The notes: a model not told the origin generated them from the letters alone. A stretch of 64,000 nt of DNA from Actinomycetota bacterium (GCA_018268595.1 JAFDWH010000004.1:1-64000); one strand, 5' to 3'. Shown: positions 33,046 through 41,254, numbered from the stretch's first letter. A program made the numbers and translations.

Positions 33046-33879
33046 ATGGGGACCTTCGAGTGTGTGGCGCACACGTCCGTCAAGCCGCTCGCCGCCGAGC
33101 CGCTGGGCCGCCGTGCCGAAGGAGAGGAGCTGCTCGCGCTCTATCACCGCACGAGGGACCCGCGCGCCCGCGACCGCGCGATCGAGCAGTACCTGCCGCT
33201 CGCGCGCCGGCTGGCTGCGCGCTACCACCACCGTCAGGAGCCGTTCGAGGATCTCGTGCAGGTGGCGAGCCTCGGGCTCGTGAAGGCGGTCGAGCGCTAC
33301 GACCCCGACCGCGGGACGCGCTTCACGTCGTTCGCGGTGCCGACGATCTCGGGCGAGCTGCGGCGCCACTTCCGCGGCACCGCGTGGAACCTGCACGTGC
33401 CGCGCGGCGTGCAGGAGGACGCGCTCACGGTGCGCAACGCGATCAGCAGACTGACGCACCGCCTCGGCCGCTCGCCGCGCATCAGCGAGCTGGCAGCGGA
33501 GACCGGGCTCGACGCGGAGGCGATCAGCGAGGCGCTGCACGCGCGCGCGGTGCAGGCGACGGCCTCGCTCGACCAGACCGTCGGCGGAGCGGGCGACGAG
33601 GGCGACGCGACGCTCGGCGAGCTGATCGGCGCCGACGACGACGGCTTCGAGCTGGCCGAGCGCCAGGCGGACGTTGCGCCGCTGCTGCGCGCACTGCCAC
33701 GGCGCGAGCGCGAGGTGCTGTTCCTGCGCTTCGCGCGCGACATGACGCAGAGCGAGATCGCCGAGCGGATCGGCTGCTCGCAGATGCAGATCTCGCGCAT
33801 CCTGCGGCGCACGATCGGGCAGCTCAGCGAGCAGGCGGAACGGCCGGCGCCGTCCGGGGTCGGGCGTGCTCTGAGGTGA
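33046..33879 (+). CDS. RNA polymerase sigma factor, SigB/SigF type
   Basis: A 277-residue group 3 sigma factor. Region 2 ('YLPLARRLAARYHHRQEPFEDLVQVASLGLVKAVERYDPDRG', then 'FTSFAVPTISGELRRHFRG', residues about 45-115), region 3 (about 120-195) and region 4 ('RALPRREREVLFLRFARDMTQSEIAERIGCSQMQISRILRR', about 215-257) are intact. SigB/SigF factors control general stress or sporulation genes and are held by anti-sigma kinases. Partner-switching genes lie 1-4 kb downstream, and SigB-like promoter motifs precede many genes from 33.9 to 54 kb. ATG at 33046 may not be the true start; 'VKPLAAEPLG' begins the conserved part. Confidence 0.93.
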   Translation: MGTFECVAHTSVKPLAAEPLGRRAEGEELLALYHRTRDPRARDRAIEQYLPLARRLAARYHHRQEPFEDLVQVASLGLVKAVERYDPDRGTRFTSFAVPTISGELRRHFRGTAWNLHVPRGVQEDALTVRNAISRLTHRLGRSPRISELAAETGLDAEAISEALHARAVQATASLDQTVGGAGDEGDATLGELIGADDDGFELAERQADVAPLLRALPRREREVLFLRFARDMTQSEIAERIGCSQMQISRILRRTIGQLSEQAERPAPSGVGRALR

Positions 33880-33895
33880 GCGAGGCGCGCTCATC

Positions 33896-33921
33896 GTTGG
33901 GCGGCGGCGCCTCGCGGGTAC
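33896..33921 (+). promoter_or_regulatory. SigB/SigF-like promoter of the Crp-like gene
   Basis: GTTGGG (33896-33901), 14-nt spacer, GGGTAC (33916-33921), ending 12 nt before the ATG of the Crp-like gene. It follows the sigma gene directly, so the sigma factor may drive this regulator. Confidence 0.55.
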
Positions 33922-33933
33922 CCATAAGGGTCG

Positions 33934-34770
33934 ATGACGGCCGCGACGACCGCGTCAGAGCGGACGATACGCCTGCTCGACTACGACCCTGAGCTGGGCG
34001 CGACGCTGCGCCCCGAGCGGCGCGAGGAGGCACGCCGCTCGGCGCAGGCGACGCTCGTCGAGATCGGGCGCGGGGTGCGCACCGCGCGCGAGCTGAGCGG
34101 GAACCGCGAGGCCGCGTACGGGGTGCTGCTGCTCGACGGCCTCGTGAACCGCGCCGTGGTGCTCGACGGCGTCGTCTCCGCCCAACTGCTCGGCCGCGGT
34201 GACCTCGTCCACGTGCGCGACCAGAGGGGCGAGCCGCTCGTCGAGACGGCGACCCGCTGGATCGTGCTGGAGCCGATCGCGGCGGCGCTGCTCGACGAGC
34301 GCTTCCTGCTGTCGGTGCGGCGCTGGCCGGAGGTCGTCGCCGCGCTGTTCGAGCGGCTCGCCGCGCAGGACGAGCGCCGCGAGATCCACCGCGCGCTGTC
34401 GCAGTTGCCGCGCGTCGAGGACCGCATCCACGCGCTGCTGTGGATGCTCGCTGAGCGGTGGGGCCACGTGACGCCACAGGGCGTCACGCTGCACCTGCGC
34501 CTGACGCACGAGCTGATCGGCCAGCTCGTCGGCGCCAAGCGCCCGACCGTCAGCCTCGCGTTAAAGGAGCTGGAGGAGCGCGGGACGGTCCACCGGCGTC
34601 CTGACGGCGGATGGTCGCTCGATCAGGCGTGGACCACGCCGCCGACCGGCGCTCCGGAAACGGCGGAAGGCGCCGGGATCGTGCCGGACGAGCGGCCCGC
34701 GTCAGCGCGCGGGGCACCCCTGCCGACGGCGCCGACTTCGGTGCGCACGGCGCCAGGCGCGGGCACCTGA
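33934..34770 (+). CDS. Crp/Fnr-family transcriptional regulator
   Basis: A 278-residue protein. The N-terminal two thirds resemble a cyclic-nucleotide-binding-type beta barrel, though no cNMP-binding RxS motif is evident. The C-terminal winged helix has 'THELIGQLVGAKRPTVSLALKELEERGTVHRRPDGGWSL' (about residues 190-228), typical of Crp. A Pro/Ala-rich tail of about 45 residues follows. It lies 54 nt after the sigma factor gene behind a SigB-like promoter. Effector and targets are unknown. Confidence 0.85.
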   Translation: MTAATTASERTIRLLDYDPELGATLRPERREEARRSAQATLVEIGRGVRTARELSGNREAAYGVLLLDGLVNRAVVLDGVVSAQLLGRGDLVHVRDQRGEPLVETATRWIVLEPIAAALLDERFLLSVRRWPEVVAALFERLAAQDERREIHRALSQLPRVEDRIHALLWMLAERWGHVTPQGVTLHLRLTHELIGQLVGAKRPTVSLALKELEERGTVHRRPDGGWSLDQAWTTPPTGAPETAEGAGIVPDERPASARGAPLPTAPTSVRTAPGAGT

Positions 34771-34799
34771 GCTGCACCCGGCAGACGCCCGGCCGGCGG

Positions 34800-35138
34800 T
34801 CAGTCGACGAACTCGAACAGCGTCACGAGCGAGGTGACCTCGAACACCCGCTGCACCGCGAACGGCCCGCGCCGCAGCAGCAGCGTGCGGCCGGCGTCGA
34901 GCGCCCGCTCGCGCGCGCCCAGCATCAGCCGCAGCCCGGTCGAGTCCATGAACGCGAGCGCCGACAGGTCAAGCTCCAGCGTCGGCGGCTGCCGCTGCTC
35001 GGCGCGCGCGATCGCCGCTTCGGCGCGGGGCGCTGCGGCCACGTCCAGCTCGCCGATCAGCCGCACGCGCGCCAGGCCCTCGGCGCGCGCGACCTGGGCG
35101 ACGAACGGCGCCAACGGCCCAGCTTGCACTTGCGTCAT
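34800..35138 (-). CDS. STAS-domain anti-anti-sigma factor
   Basis: A 112-residue STAS domain ('VRLIGELDVAAAPRAEAAIARA', 'LELDLSALAFMDSTGLRLMLGA'), with the phosphorylatable Ser in 'MDSTG'. Proteins of this type bind an anti-sigma kinase when unphosphorylated and release the sigma factor. It diverges from a second STAS gene at 35497 across a 358-nt spacer. Which of the two antagonists partners with the HATPase-bearing protein at 35844 cannot be told. Confidence 0.9.
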   Translation of the reverse strand: MTQVQAGPLAPFVAQVARAEGLARVRLIGELDVAAAPRAEAAIARAEQRQPPTLELDLSALAFMDSTGLRLMLGARERALDAGRTLLLRRGPFAVQRVFEVTSLVTLFEFVD

Positions 35139-35496
35139 CTCCCGCCTGCCTTCCTGGTGTGGTGCCGGTCCGCTGCGTCCCCCGCTTCGGACACGCTACG
35201 CCGGGACCGCATGCCTGTGGGGGCGGCGTGCACCAAGAGGTTGGTTTCCAACCTGAAAGCTGCCGTTCGGCAGGCAATCGACGAGCCAGCCGATTCGACC
35301 GCTTTCCGGTTTGGGAATGCGCGGAGCGGGAAGGATCTCGCCGGCGAGCCCGACCCCCAGGTCGCCCCCCACGATCCGGGATCGCTTCCGTCCCCGGCCC
35401 TTCGCATCCTTCGTCGAAGGGCCGGGGACGTCCTCCCGGCGAGCGCACGGCGCAGTACTCTCCGTGCGGCCGGTGATGACGGATCGAGGAGACAGC
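35139..35496. other. Divergent spacer with a 16-bp perfect hairpin
   Basis: The 358-nt gap between two STAS genes holds no gene. It contains a perfect 16-bp stem (35389-35404 with 35415-35430, CGTCCCCGG.../...CCGGGGACG, 10-nt loop), a small palindrome CGATCC-G-GGATCG (35372-35384) and CTGCC-GTTC-GGCAG near 35260. No SigB-like -10 box is visible in it. Confidence 0.6.
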
Positions 35497-35847
35497 ATGA
35501 GCGAGCCGCAGTGGCCGCAGGCGGGCGAGCCGTTCGAGATGGCGGAGCGCCGCAACGGCGACGCGACGATCCTCGCGCTCAGCGGCGAGCTCGACTTCGC
35601 CACCGCCGACGCCGTGCAGGCGCGCCTCGCCGAGCTGCGCGACGCCGGCGCCGCGACGGTGCTCGACCTCGACCGGCTGACGTTCATGGACTCGACCGGC
35701 ATCCGGCTGGTGCTGACCGCCTGCGAGGACGCGGAGCGGGGCGGCTGGAGCTTCCGCGTCACGCGCGGCTCGGAGCGCGTGCAGCGCGTGCTCGAGGCCG
35801 CGCAGGTGAGCGACCGGCTGCCATACGACGAGCCCACCTCGGCATGA
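35497..35847 (+). CDS. STAS-domain anti-anti-sigma factor
   Basis: A 116-residue STAS protein ('ATILALSGELDFATADAVQARLAELRDAG', 'VLDLDRLTFMDSTGIRLVLTA') with the conserved Ser in 'MDSTG'. ATG was chosen because GAGGAGA stands 6 nt before it. It overlaps the following HATPase-PP2C gene by 4 nt (ATGA), so the two products are made together. It is the likely direct substrate: phosphorylated by the kinase-like domain and dephosphorylated by the PP2C domain of its neighbour. Confidence 0.92.
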   Translation: MSEPQWPQAGEPFEMAERRNGDATILALSGELDFATADAVQARLAELRDAGAATVLDLDRLTFMDSTGIRLVLTACEDAERGGWSFRVTRGSERVQRVLEAAQVSDRLPYDEPTSA

Positions 35848-37967
35848 CCGGAGCGGCTCCCGTGCGCCGTCGCAGCCTGCCGCGGGACCCGACCGCCGCC
35901 GCGCTCGCGCGACGCGCCGTGGAGGCCGACGCCGCGGCGCTGAGCGCCGAGCAGCTCGACCTCGCGCGCCTGCTCGTGTCGGAGCTGGTGACGAACGCGG
36001 TGCGCCACGGCGCCGGCGAGCAGGTCGTGCTCGCGTCGTCGATCGACGACGCGCGAGCGCGCTTCGAGGTCCACGACGCCGGCACGCAACGACCAGCGCT
36101 GCGCGCGCCGCGCGGCGCGGCCGGCGGCTACGGGCTCAACCTCGTCGAGACGCTCGCGAGCCGCTGGGGCGCCGACGGCGACGCCGGCGTGTGGTTCGAG
36201 CTCGACCTGCCGCAGAACGGCGCGGCGGCGCCCCCGGCGGCGGCCGTGCACGATCGGCCGCCGATCGACGCGGCCGTCGCGCGCCAGCTCGGCACCGTGC
36301 TCGACGGGCTCGCCGAGGCGGTCACCGTCTCGGACGAGCAGGGCCGCACCGTCTACGCGAACGACGCCGCCGTGCGGCTGCTGCGCCTGACGGCCGAGGA
36401 GCGCGAGCGGGGCGCCGCCGGGCGCGAGCTGATGGAGCGCTTCGACGTCTACGACGAGCACGGCGAGCCGGTCGCGATCGAGGCGCTGCCCGGCTCGCGC
36501 GTGCGCGCGGGCGAGCACGACGCCGCGCCGATGCTCGTGCGCAACGTCGTGAAGGCGACCGGCGAGGAGCGCTGGCTGCTGAACAAGACGACGGCGCTGC
36601 GCGACGAGAACGGACGCGTGACCGGCGTCGTCAACGTGATCGAGGACGTGACCGAGGCCAAGCGCGCCGAGTTCGCGCAGCGGCTGCTCGCGCGGGCGAG
36701 CGACGTGCTGGCCTCTTCGCTCGACTACGAGGCCACGGTGCAGCGCGTCGCCGAGGTCGCCGTGCCGGTGCTCGCCGACTGGTGCGGCGTCGACGTGCCG
36801 GGGCCCGACGGCTACGCGAAGCTCGTCGCGCTCGTGCATCGCGACCCGCAGCTGGTCGCGCTCGCGAGACGCATGCGCGCCCGCTATCCGGTGCCGCTCG
36901 ACCGCACCGACGGGATCGCGACCGTGATGCGCGGCGCCTCGCACTTCGTGCGCGCCGACGTCGGCGAGGAGGAGCTGCGGGCGTACGCGCAGGACGAGGA
37001 GCACTTCGAGATGCTGCGCGAGCTGGGCATGGCGTCCGTCGTGGTCGTTCCGCTCGCGGCGGGCGGGCAGAAGCTCGGCACGCTGATCCTCGCGCGCTCG
37101 ACGCGCGGACGGCCGTTCGACGACGCCGACGTCGCGCTCGCCGAGGAGCTGGGCCGCCGCGCCGGCACGGCGATGCTGAACGCGCGCGCGTACACCGAGC
37201 GCGCGGCGATCGCGGCGACGCTGCAGCGCGGCCTGCGCCCGCCGGAGCTGCTGGCGCCCGCCGGCTTCGTCGTCGCGACCCACTACGACGCGGCCGGCGC
37301 CTTCAACGAGGTCGGCGGCGACTTCTACGACGCGTTCACGACCGCCGCCGGCTGGATGCTGGTGATCGGGGACGTCGCCGGGCACGGCGCCGAGGCGGCC
37401 GCGCTGACGGCGCTGGCGCGCTGGACGCTGCGCACCACGAGCCAGCTCACGCGCGACCCGACGCGCGCGGCGCGGCAGCTCAACGCGACGCTGCGCGACC
37501 TGCCGCAGCTGTCGCTCTGCACCGCCGTGTGCGCGCACGTGCGTGCCGACGGCGACACGATGGACGAGGTGACGGTGACGCTCGCCAACTGCGGCCATCC
37601 GCGCCCGCTGCTGGTGCGCAGGGGCCGCATCGAGGAGGTCGGCGAGGTCGGCCCGATGGCGGGCGCGTTCGACGACGGCGAGTGGCCCTCCGCCGAGGTG
37701 ACGCTGCAGCCCGGCGACACGCTCCTGCTCTACACCGACGGCGTGCTCGACACCGTCGGCACGCGCGAGCGCTTCGGCGAGCAGCGGCTGCGCGCGGCGC
37801 TCGAGGCGGCGGCGCACGCCGAGCAGCCGAGCGCGCTCGTCGCGCGGCTGGCGGGCGCGCTCGAGACGTTCCGCGACGGCCCGCAGCGCGACGACACGGC
37901 GATCGTGGCGCTGCGCTTCACCGGCGTGCCGGCCGGCGCATACGAGGCGGCCGCGACGGGAACGTAG
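35844..37967 (+). CDS. HATPase-PAS-GAF-PP2C stress regulator
   Basis: A 707-residue multidomain regulator. Residues about 1-125 form an RsbW-type HATPase ('VSELVTNAVRHG' N box, 'GGYGLNLVETLASRWG' G box). A PAS domain follows (about 145-265, 'LGTVLDGLAEAVTVSDEQGRTVYAND' and 'VTGVVNVIEDVTEAKRAE'), then GAF (about 280-430) and a SpoIIE/RsbU PP2C phosphatase ('NEVGGDFYDAF', 'VIGDVAGHGAEAAALTA', 'RDDTAIVALRF', about 465-695). It thus joins the anti-sigma kinase and the activating phosphatase of a partner-switching module in one chain, with two sensor domains. Start ATG overlaps the STAS gene stop. Confidence 0.93.
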   Translation: MTGAAPVRRRSLPRDPTAAALARRAVEADAAALSAEQLDLARLLVSELVTNAVRHGAGEQVVLASSIDDARARFEVHDAGTQRPALRAPRGAAGGYGLNLVETLASRWGADGDAGVWFELDLPQNGAAAPPAAAVHDRPPIDAAVARQLGTVLDGLAEAVTVSDEQGRTVYANDAAVRLLRLTAEERERGAAGRELMERFDVYDEHGEPVAIEALPGSRVRAGEHDAAPMLVRNVVKATGEERWLLNKTTALRDENGRVTGVVNVIEDVTEAKRAEFAQRLLARASDVLASSLDYEATVQRVAEVAVPVLADWCGVDVPGPDGYAKLVALVHRDPQLVALARRMRARYPVPLDRTDGIATVMRGASHFVRADVGEEELRAYAQDEEHFEMLRELGMASVVVVPLAAGGQKLGTLILARSTRGRPFDDADVALAEELGRRAGTAMLNARAYTERAAIAATLQRGLRPPELLAPAGFVVATHYDAAGAFNEVGGDFYDAFTTAAGWMLVIGDVAGHGAEAAALTALARWTLRTTSQLTRDPTRAARQLNATLRDLPQLSLCTAVCAHVRADGDTMDEVTVTLANCGHPRPLLVRRGRIEEVGEVGPMAGAFDDGEWPSAEVTLQPGDTLLLYTDGVLDTVGTRERFGEQRLRAALEAAAHAEQPSALVARLAGALETFRDGPQRDDTAIVALRFTGVPAGAYEAAATGT

Positions 37968-37972
37968 GTCGC

Positions 37973-39070
37973 GTGCCGCGCACGCGACGCGTCGACTGCT
38001 CGGGTCCGGGGATCGCCCGCGTGCGGCGCGGGCGCGGCTTCGCGTACGTCCATGCCGACGGCGCCCGCGTGATGGACGCGGCGACGATCGACCGCATCCG
38101 CGCGCTCGCGATCCCGCCCGCGTGGCGGGACGTGTGGATCTGCACCGACCCGCGGGGGCATATCCAGGCGACCGGGATCGACGCGGCCGGGCGCAAGCAG
38201 TACCGCTACCACGACGACTGGCGCAGACGGCGCGACCAGGCGAAGTTCGACGCGATGGTCGCGTTCGCGCAGGCGCTGCCGGCGCTGCGACGGCGCGTGG
38301 CGCGCGACCTCGCCGACGCCGACGACGGCGCCGGCGGGCTCGGCGAGGCGCGCGTGCTCGCGTGCGCGGTGCGGCTGCTCGACGTCGGGCTGTTCCGCGT
38401 CGGCGGCGAGGACTACGCGGCGCAGAACGAGACGTACGGGCTCACGACGCTGCGCAGAGCGCACGTGCGCGTCGAGCGCGACGGGCTGCTGTTCGACTTC
38501 CCCGCCAAGCACGGCGTGCGGCGCGTGCAGCGCGTCTGCGACGGCGACGTGCGGCCGGTCGTGGCGGCGCTGAAGCGGCGGCGCGGCGGCGGCGAGGAGC
38601 TGCTGGCGTGGCGGCGGCCGAGCGGCTCGCGCTCGCGCTGGGTCGACGTGAAGGCGGAGGACGTCAACGCCTACCTGAAGGAGGCGGCCGGCGGCGACTT
38701 CAGCGCGAAGGACTTCCGCACCTGGAACGCGACCGCGCTGTGCGCCGTGGCGCTCGCGGTGCGCGCGCAGGAGGCGACCTCGCGCACCGCGCGCAGACGA
38801 CTCGTGAAGGCGGCGATCGACGAGGTCGCGACGTTCCTCGGCAACACGCCGGCGGTCGCGCGCGGCTCCTACGTCGACCCGCGCGTGATCGACCGCTTCC
38901 ACGAGGGGCTGACCGTCGCGGCCGCGCTGGCGGCCGGGCACGAGCCGCTCGACGCGGACGAGCCGGTGCCCGAGCACAGCGTCAGCGAGCGCGTGCGCCG
39001 CGCGGTGCTCGACCTGATCGCGGGCGAGGAGGACGCGCCGGGCGTGGACGAGCTGGCGGCGGCGGCGTAG
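37973..39070 (+). CDS. DNA topoisomerase IB
   Basis: A 365-residue eukaryote-like topoisomerase I of the bacterial type: N-terminal domain ('RALAIPPAWRDVWICTDPRGHIQATGIDAAGRKQYRYHDDWR', about residues 38-80), catalytic domain with 'SAKDFRTWNATALCAVAL' and the active-site Tyr in 'NTPAVARGSYVDPRVIDRF'. It relaxes supercoils of both signs through a 3'-phosphotyrosine. GTG start 5 nt after the stop of the preceding regulator, so possibly co-transcribed with the stress module. Confidence 0.95.
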   Translation: MPRTRRVDCSGPGIARVRRGRGFAYVHADGARVMDAATIDRIRALAIPPAWRDVWICTDPRGHIQATGIDAAGRKQYRYHDDWRRRRDQAKFDAMVAFAQALPALRRRVARDLADADDGAGGLGEARVLACAVRLLDVGLFRVGGEDYAAQNETYGLTTLRRAHVRVERDGLLFDFPAKHGVRRVQRVCDGDVRPVVAALKRRRGGGEELLAWRRPSGSRSRWVDVKAEDVNAYLKEAAGGDFSAKDFRTWNATALCAVALAVRAQEATSRTARRRLVKAAIDEVATFLGNTPAVARGSYVDPRVIDRFHEGLTVAAALAAGHEPLDADEPVPEHSVSERVRRAVLDLIAGEEDAPGVDELAAAA

Positions 39071-39365
39071 CCGGTCTGGTCGGACTGCTTGGGGCGCGGC
39101 TGACGGCCGGCGGCTCGGCGTCCGGTTCGGGCTCGGGCGGCTGCGGCTCGTCGGGGATCTCGGGGCCGGTCGGGTCCGGCGAGGGGACGTCCGGCGCGCC
39201 CGGCTCCGGCTCGACCGGCGGCTGCGGGTCGGGCACCTCCGGCGCCGGCGGCGTCTGCGCCGGCTGCTCCGGCGGCGAGGGGTCGACGGGGACGTCCGGC
39301 CCCGGCCCGGGCCCCGTGGGGGCCTCGGGCGCGCCGGGAGCCGGAACCTCGAGCGTCGCGGGCAT
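38982..39365 (-). CDS. Possible proline-rich protein, partly antisense to topoisomerase
   Basis: An open frame of 127 codons starting with ATG 2 nt after the CBS gene stop. The first 95 codons, in the 297-nt gap, read as Pro/Glu/Asp/Gly repeats ('VPAPGAPEAPTGPGPGPDVP', 'PPEQPAQTPPAPEVPDPQPP'). The rest runs antisense through the 3' end of the topoisomerase gene. No clear ribosome site. Its acidic Pro-rich composition is not what the antisense of a gene would force, since most of it is intergenic. It may be real or a G+C-rich artefact. Confidence 0.3.
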   Translation of the reverse strand: MPATLEVPAPGAPEAPTGPGPGPDVPVDPSPPEQPAQTPPAPEVPDPQPPVEPEPGAPDVPSPDPTGPEIPDEPQPPEPEPDAEPPAVSRAPSSPTRPATPPPPARPRPARPPRPRSGRAPRGARAR

Positions 39366-39367
39366 CG

Positions 39368-39787
39368 TCACTGGTTCGCCGGGGCGGCGCTGATGTCGGC
39401 CAGCGCGGAGCGCTCGTCGCGCTCGATCGCGAGGTCGCCGATCGAGACGATCCCGACCGGCCTGTCGCCTTCGACGACCGGGAGGCGGCGCACGTGCCGC
39501 TCGCGCATCACCTGCACCGCGCGGTCGACGTCGTCGTCGGGCGTGAGCGCCTCGACGTCGGCGCTGTAGATCTCCTGCAGCTCGACCTGGGAGGGGTCGC
39601 GGCCCGCGGCGATCGCGCGCACGACGATGTCGCGATCGGTCAGCAGCCCTCTGAGGTGGCCCTCCTCGCACACGAGGATCGCGCCGCTGTCGACCTCGCG
39701 CATCCGGCGCGCCGCGTCGGTCGCGCTGGCGTGCACGTCCAGGCACACCGGGTCCCGCGTCATGACGTCCTTGATCGCCTGTGCCAT
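39368..39787 (-). CDS. CBS-domain protein
   Basis: A 139-residue protein made of two CBS motifs ('VMTRDPVCLDVHASATDAARRMREVDSGAILVCEEGHLRGLLTDRDIVVRAIA' and 'LQEIYSADVEALTPDDDVDRAVQVMRERHVRRLPVVEGDRPVGIVSIGDLA'). Stand-alone CBS pairs bind adenine nucleotides and are often stress-induced in actinobacteria. A ribosome site GAAGGGAGA precedes the ATG, and a strong SigB-like promoter (39823-39847) lies 35 nt upstream, with a short leader. Confidence 0.92.
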   Translation of the reverse strand: MAQAIKDVMTRDPVCLDVHASATDAARRMREVDSGAILVCEEGHLRGLLTDRDIVVRAIAAGRDPSQVELQEIYSADVEALTPDDDVDRAVQVMRERHVRRLPVVEGDRPVGIVSIGDLAIERDERSALADISAAPANQ

Positions 39788-39822
39788 CGCTGCTCTCCCT
39801 TCGCTCGGGTCGTGATCCCGCC

Positions 39823-39847
39823 TACCCGGCGACCGGTCGGCGAAACG
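39823..39847 (-). promoter_or_regulatory. SigB/SigF-like promoter of the CBS gene
   Basis: Reading the minus strand: GTTTCG, 13-nt spacer, GGGTAG. This is the closest match in the window to the SigB-type consensus (GTTT and GGGTAT). The -10 box ends 35 nt before the start codon, leaving a normal leader with a ribosome site. Confidence 0.7.
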
Positions 39848-39877
39848 GCGCGCGGCGGTGCGCAGACCGGTCCGCGC

Positions 39878-40416
39878 TCACGCCGCGGCGAGCAGTCCCG
39901 CGACCACGCGCAGGTCGGCGACGAAGGCCGCGTACGCCGCGTGGCGCGCGGCCTCGTCGGGGGCGCGCAGCAGCGAGGACGGGTGCACCGTGACGATCAC
40001 GTGCTCGGCCAGGTCGCACTCCAGCGAGCGCCCGCGGTCGACCGTCACGCGCACATGGCAGCCGACGAGCGCGTGCGCGGCGGTCGCGCCGAGGCACACG
40101 AGCACGCGTGGTCTGACGAGCGCCAGCTCGGCGTCGAGCCACGGGCGGCACGCCGCGACGTGGACCGCGTCGGGCTTCTGGTGGATGCGGCGCTTGCCCT
40201 GCGCTCTGTAGCGGAAGTGCCCTCTCTGTCCTCGCGGTCGCCCGGCTGCTCGCCGACGAGCATCGCCGCGGCCGGCGTCGTGCCTTCGCCGAGGACCGCC
40301 TGCGTCGCGCCCGCCCACAGCTCGCACGCGCGGCAGCGCTGCGCCGCGCTGCGCAGGCGCGGCAGCGTCGGCCGCGCCGGGACGGGCGCTGCCTCAGTGG
40401 ATCGCGGCGGCGGCAT
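39878..40416 (-). pseudogene. UdgX-type uracil-DNA glycosylase, internally deleted
   Basis: Two reading frames together make most of a family-4-like uracil-DNA glycosylase. The first (from ATG 40416) gives 'CRACELWAGATQAVLGEG' and 'AAMLVGEQPGDREDREG'; the second continues as 'HFRYRAQGKRRIHQKPDAVHVAACRPWLDAELALVRP' to 'VTVHPSSLLRA'. KRRIH is the signature of UdgX, whose His bonds covalently to uracil-excised DNA. About 30-35 residues expected after the GEQPGD motif (the RPFVGPAGRLLD region) are absent, and the join at about 40222 shifts the frame. The product is not expected to work. Its first 23 nt overlap the end of the phosphoesterase gene. Confidence 0.82.
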
Positions 40417-41188
40417 GGTCGGGCAGCTCGAACACGTGGAAGTCGCGCCCCAGCACGTGGATCGAGACGTTGCGCACCGGCACGGTCCCGATCGAGGCCG
40501 CGAACGTGCCCGCATGCGCGTGCCCGTGAAGCACGAGCGTCGGCTCGTGCTCGGCGATCGGCGGAGCGAGCCGGTCGGTGCCGAGGAACGCCTGGATCCC
40601 CGGCGACTCGCCGACGAGCGTCGCGTCGGTCGGCGCATAGTGCAGCAGCACGATCCGCACCGGGCACAGCTCGATCGCGCGCAGCCCGCGCTCGAGCGCG
40701 GCGACGTCCTGCGAGGTCTCCTCGTAGACCGCGCGCAGCAGCGGCTCGCCGAAGTCCGGCAGGTGCGAGCCGGGGAAGCCGCCGACGAAGCCCTTCACGC
40801 CGACGACGCCGACCTCCACGGCGCCGGCGCACTCGCACGTGCGCCAGTCGCGCTCGAGCACGACGACGTCGCCGTGCTGCTGGATCGCCGCGACCAGCTC
40901 GTCGCGGCGGTTCGCGTGCCAGTCGTGGTTGCCGAGCACCGCGTACACCGGCATCCCGATCCCGCGGCACGCGTCGGCCAGCACCGCCCCCTCCTCCGGC
41001 TCGCCCGTCGTCGTGAGGTCGCCCGCCAGCAGCAGCATGTCGGCGGCGCCGCGCATCGCGGCGAAGCTCTCGAGCGCCGCCTCGCGCCGGTCGACACGGC
41101 AGTGCACGTCGCCCGCGGCCGCGACGCGCACGACGCCCGCGGCGTGGCCGTCTGAGGGCGCGGGCGCGATTGTCGCCTGCTCGTCCAC
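40394..41188 (-). CDS. Metallophosphoesterase
   Basis: A 264-residue calcineurin-type phosphoesterase. Metal motifs: 'AAAGDVHCRVDRR' (D-x-H), 'LLLAGDLTTTGEPEEG' (GDL), 'VLGNHDWHANRRDE' (GNHD), 'VLLHYAPT' and 'LHGHAHAG' (GHxH). Substrate unknown; it could be a nucleotide or protein phosphatase. GTG at 41188 was preferred over 41191 because the GGGTAG -10 box then stands 11 nt upstream, as in neighbouring leaderless genes. It diverges from the nucleotidyltransferase gene. Confidence 0.85.
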   Translation of the reverse strand: MDEQATIAPAPSDGHAAGVVRVAAAGDVHCRVDRREAALESFAAMRGAADMLLLAGDLTTTGEPEEGAVLADACRGIGMPVYAVLGNHDWHANRRDELVAAIQQHGDVVVLERDWRTCECAGAVEVGVVGVKGFVGGFPGSHLPDFGEPLLRAVYEETSQDVAALERGLRAIELCPVRIVLLHYAPTDATLVGESPGIQAFLGTDRLAPPIAEHEPTLVLHGHAHAGTFAASIGTVPVRNVSIHVLGRDFHVFELPDHAAAAIH

Positions 41189-41199
41189 CACCCGCAGCC

Positions 41200-41244
41200 C
41201 TACCCCGCTTCGCGTCGCGGCTAGCGTCGCGCCGCGCGGGGTAG
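41200..41244. promoter_or_regulatory. Symmetrical divergent GGGTAG promoters
   Basis: CTACCC (41200-41205) and GGGTAG (41239-41244) face outward toward the phosphoesterase (minus) and the nucleotidyltransferase (plus), each about 10 nt from its start codon. Both could use the central palindrome GCTAGC (41220-41225) as -35 at 14 and 13 nt, which is a weak match to the SigB consensus. Confidence 0.45.
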
Positions 41245-41254
41245 GCCTTCTCGC

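Noticed and set aside
30532-33894. Open minus-strand frame of 1120 codons across the MFS and sigma genes
   Set aside because: Antisense of well-supported genes, low-complexity product rich in Arg, Asp and Glu; a G+C artefact.
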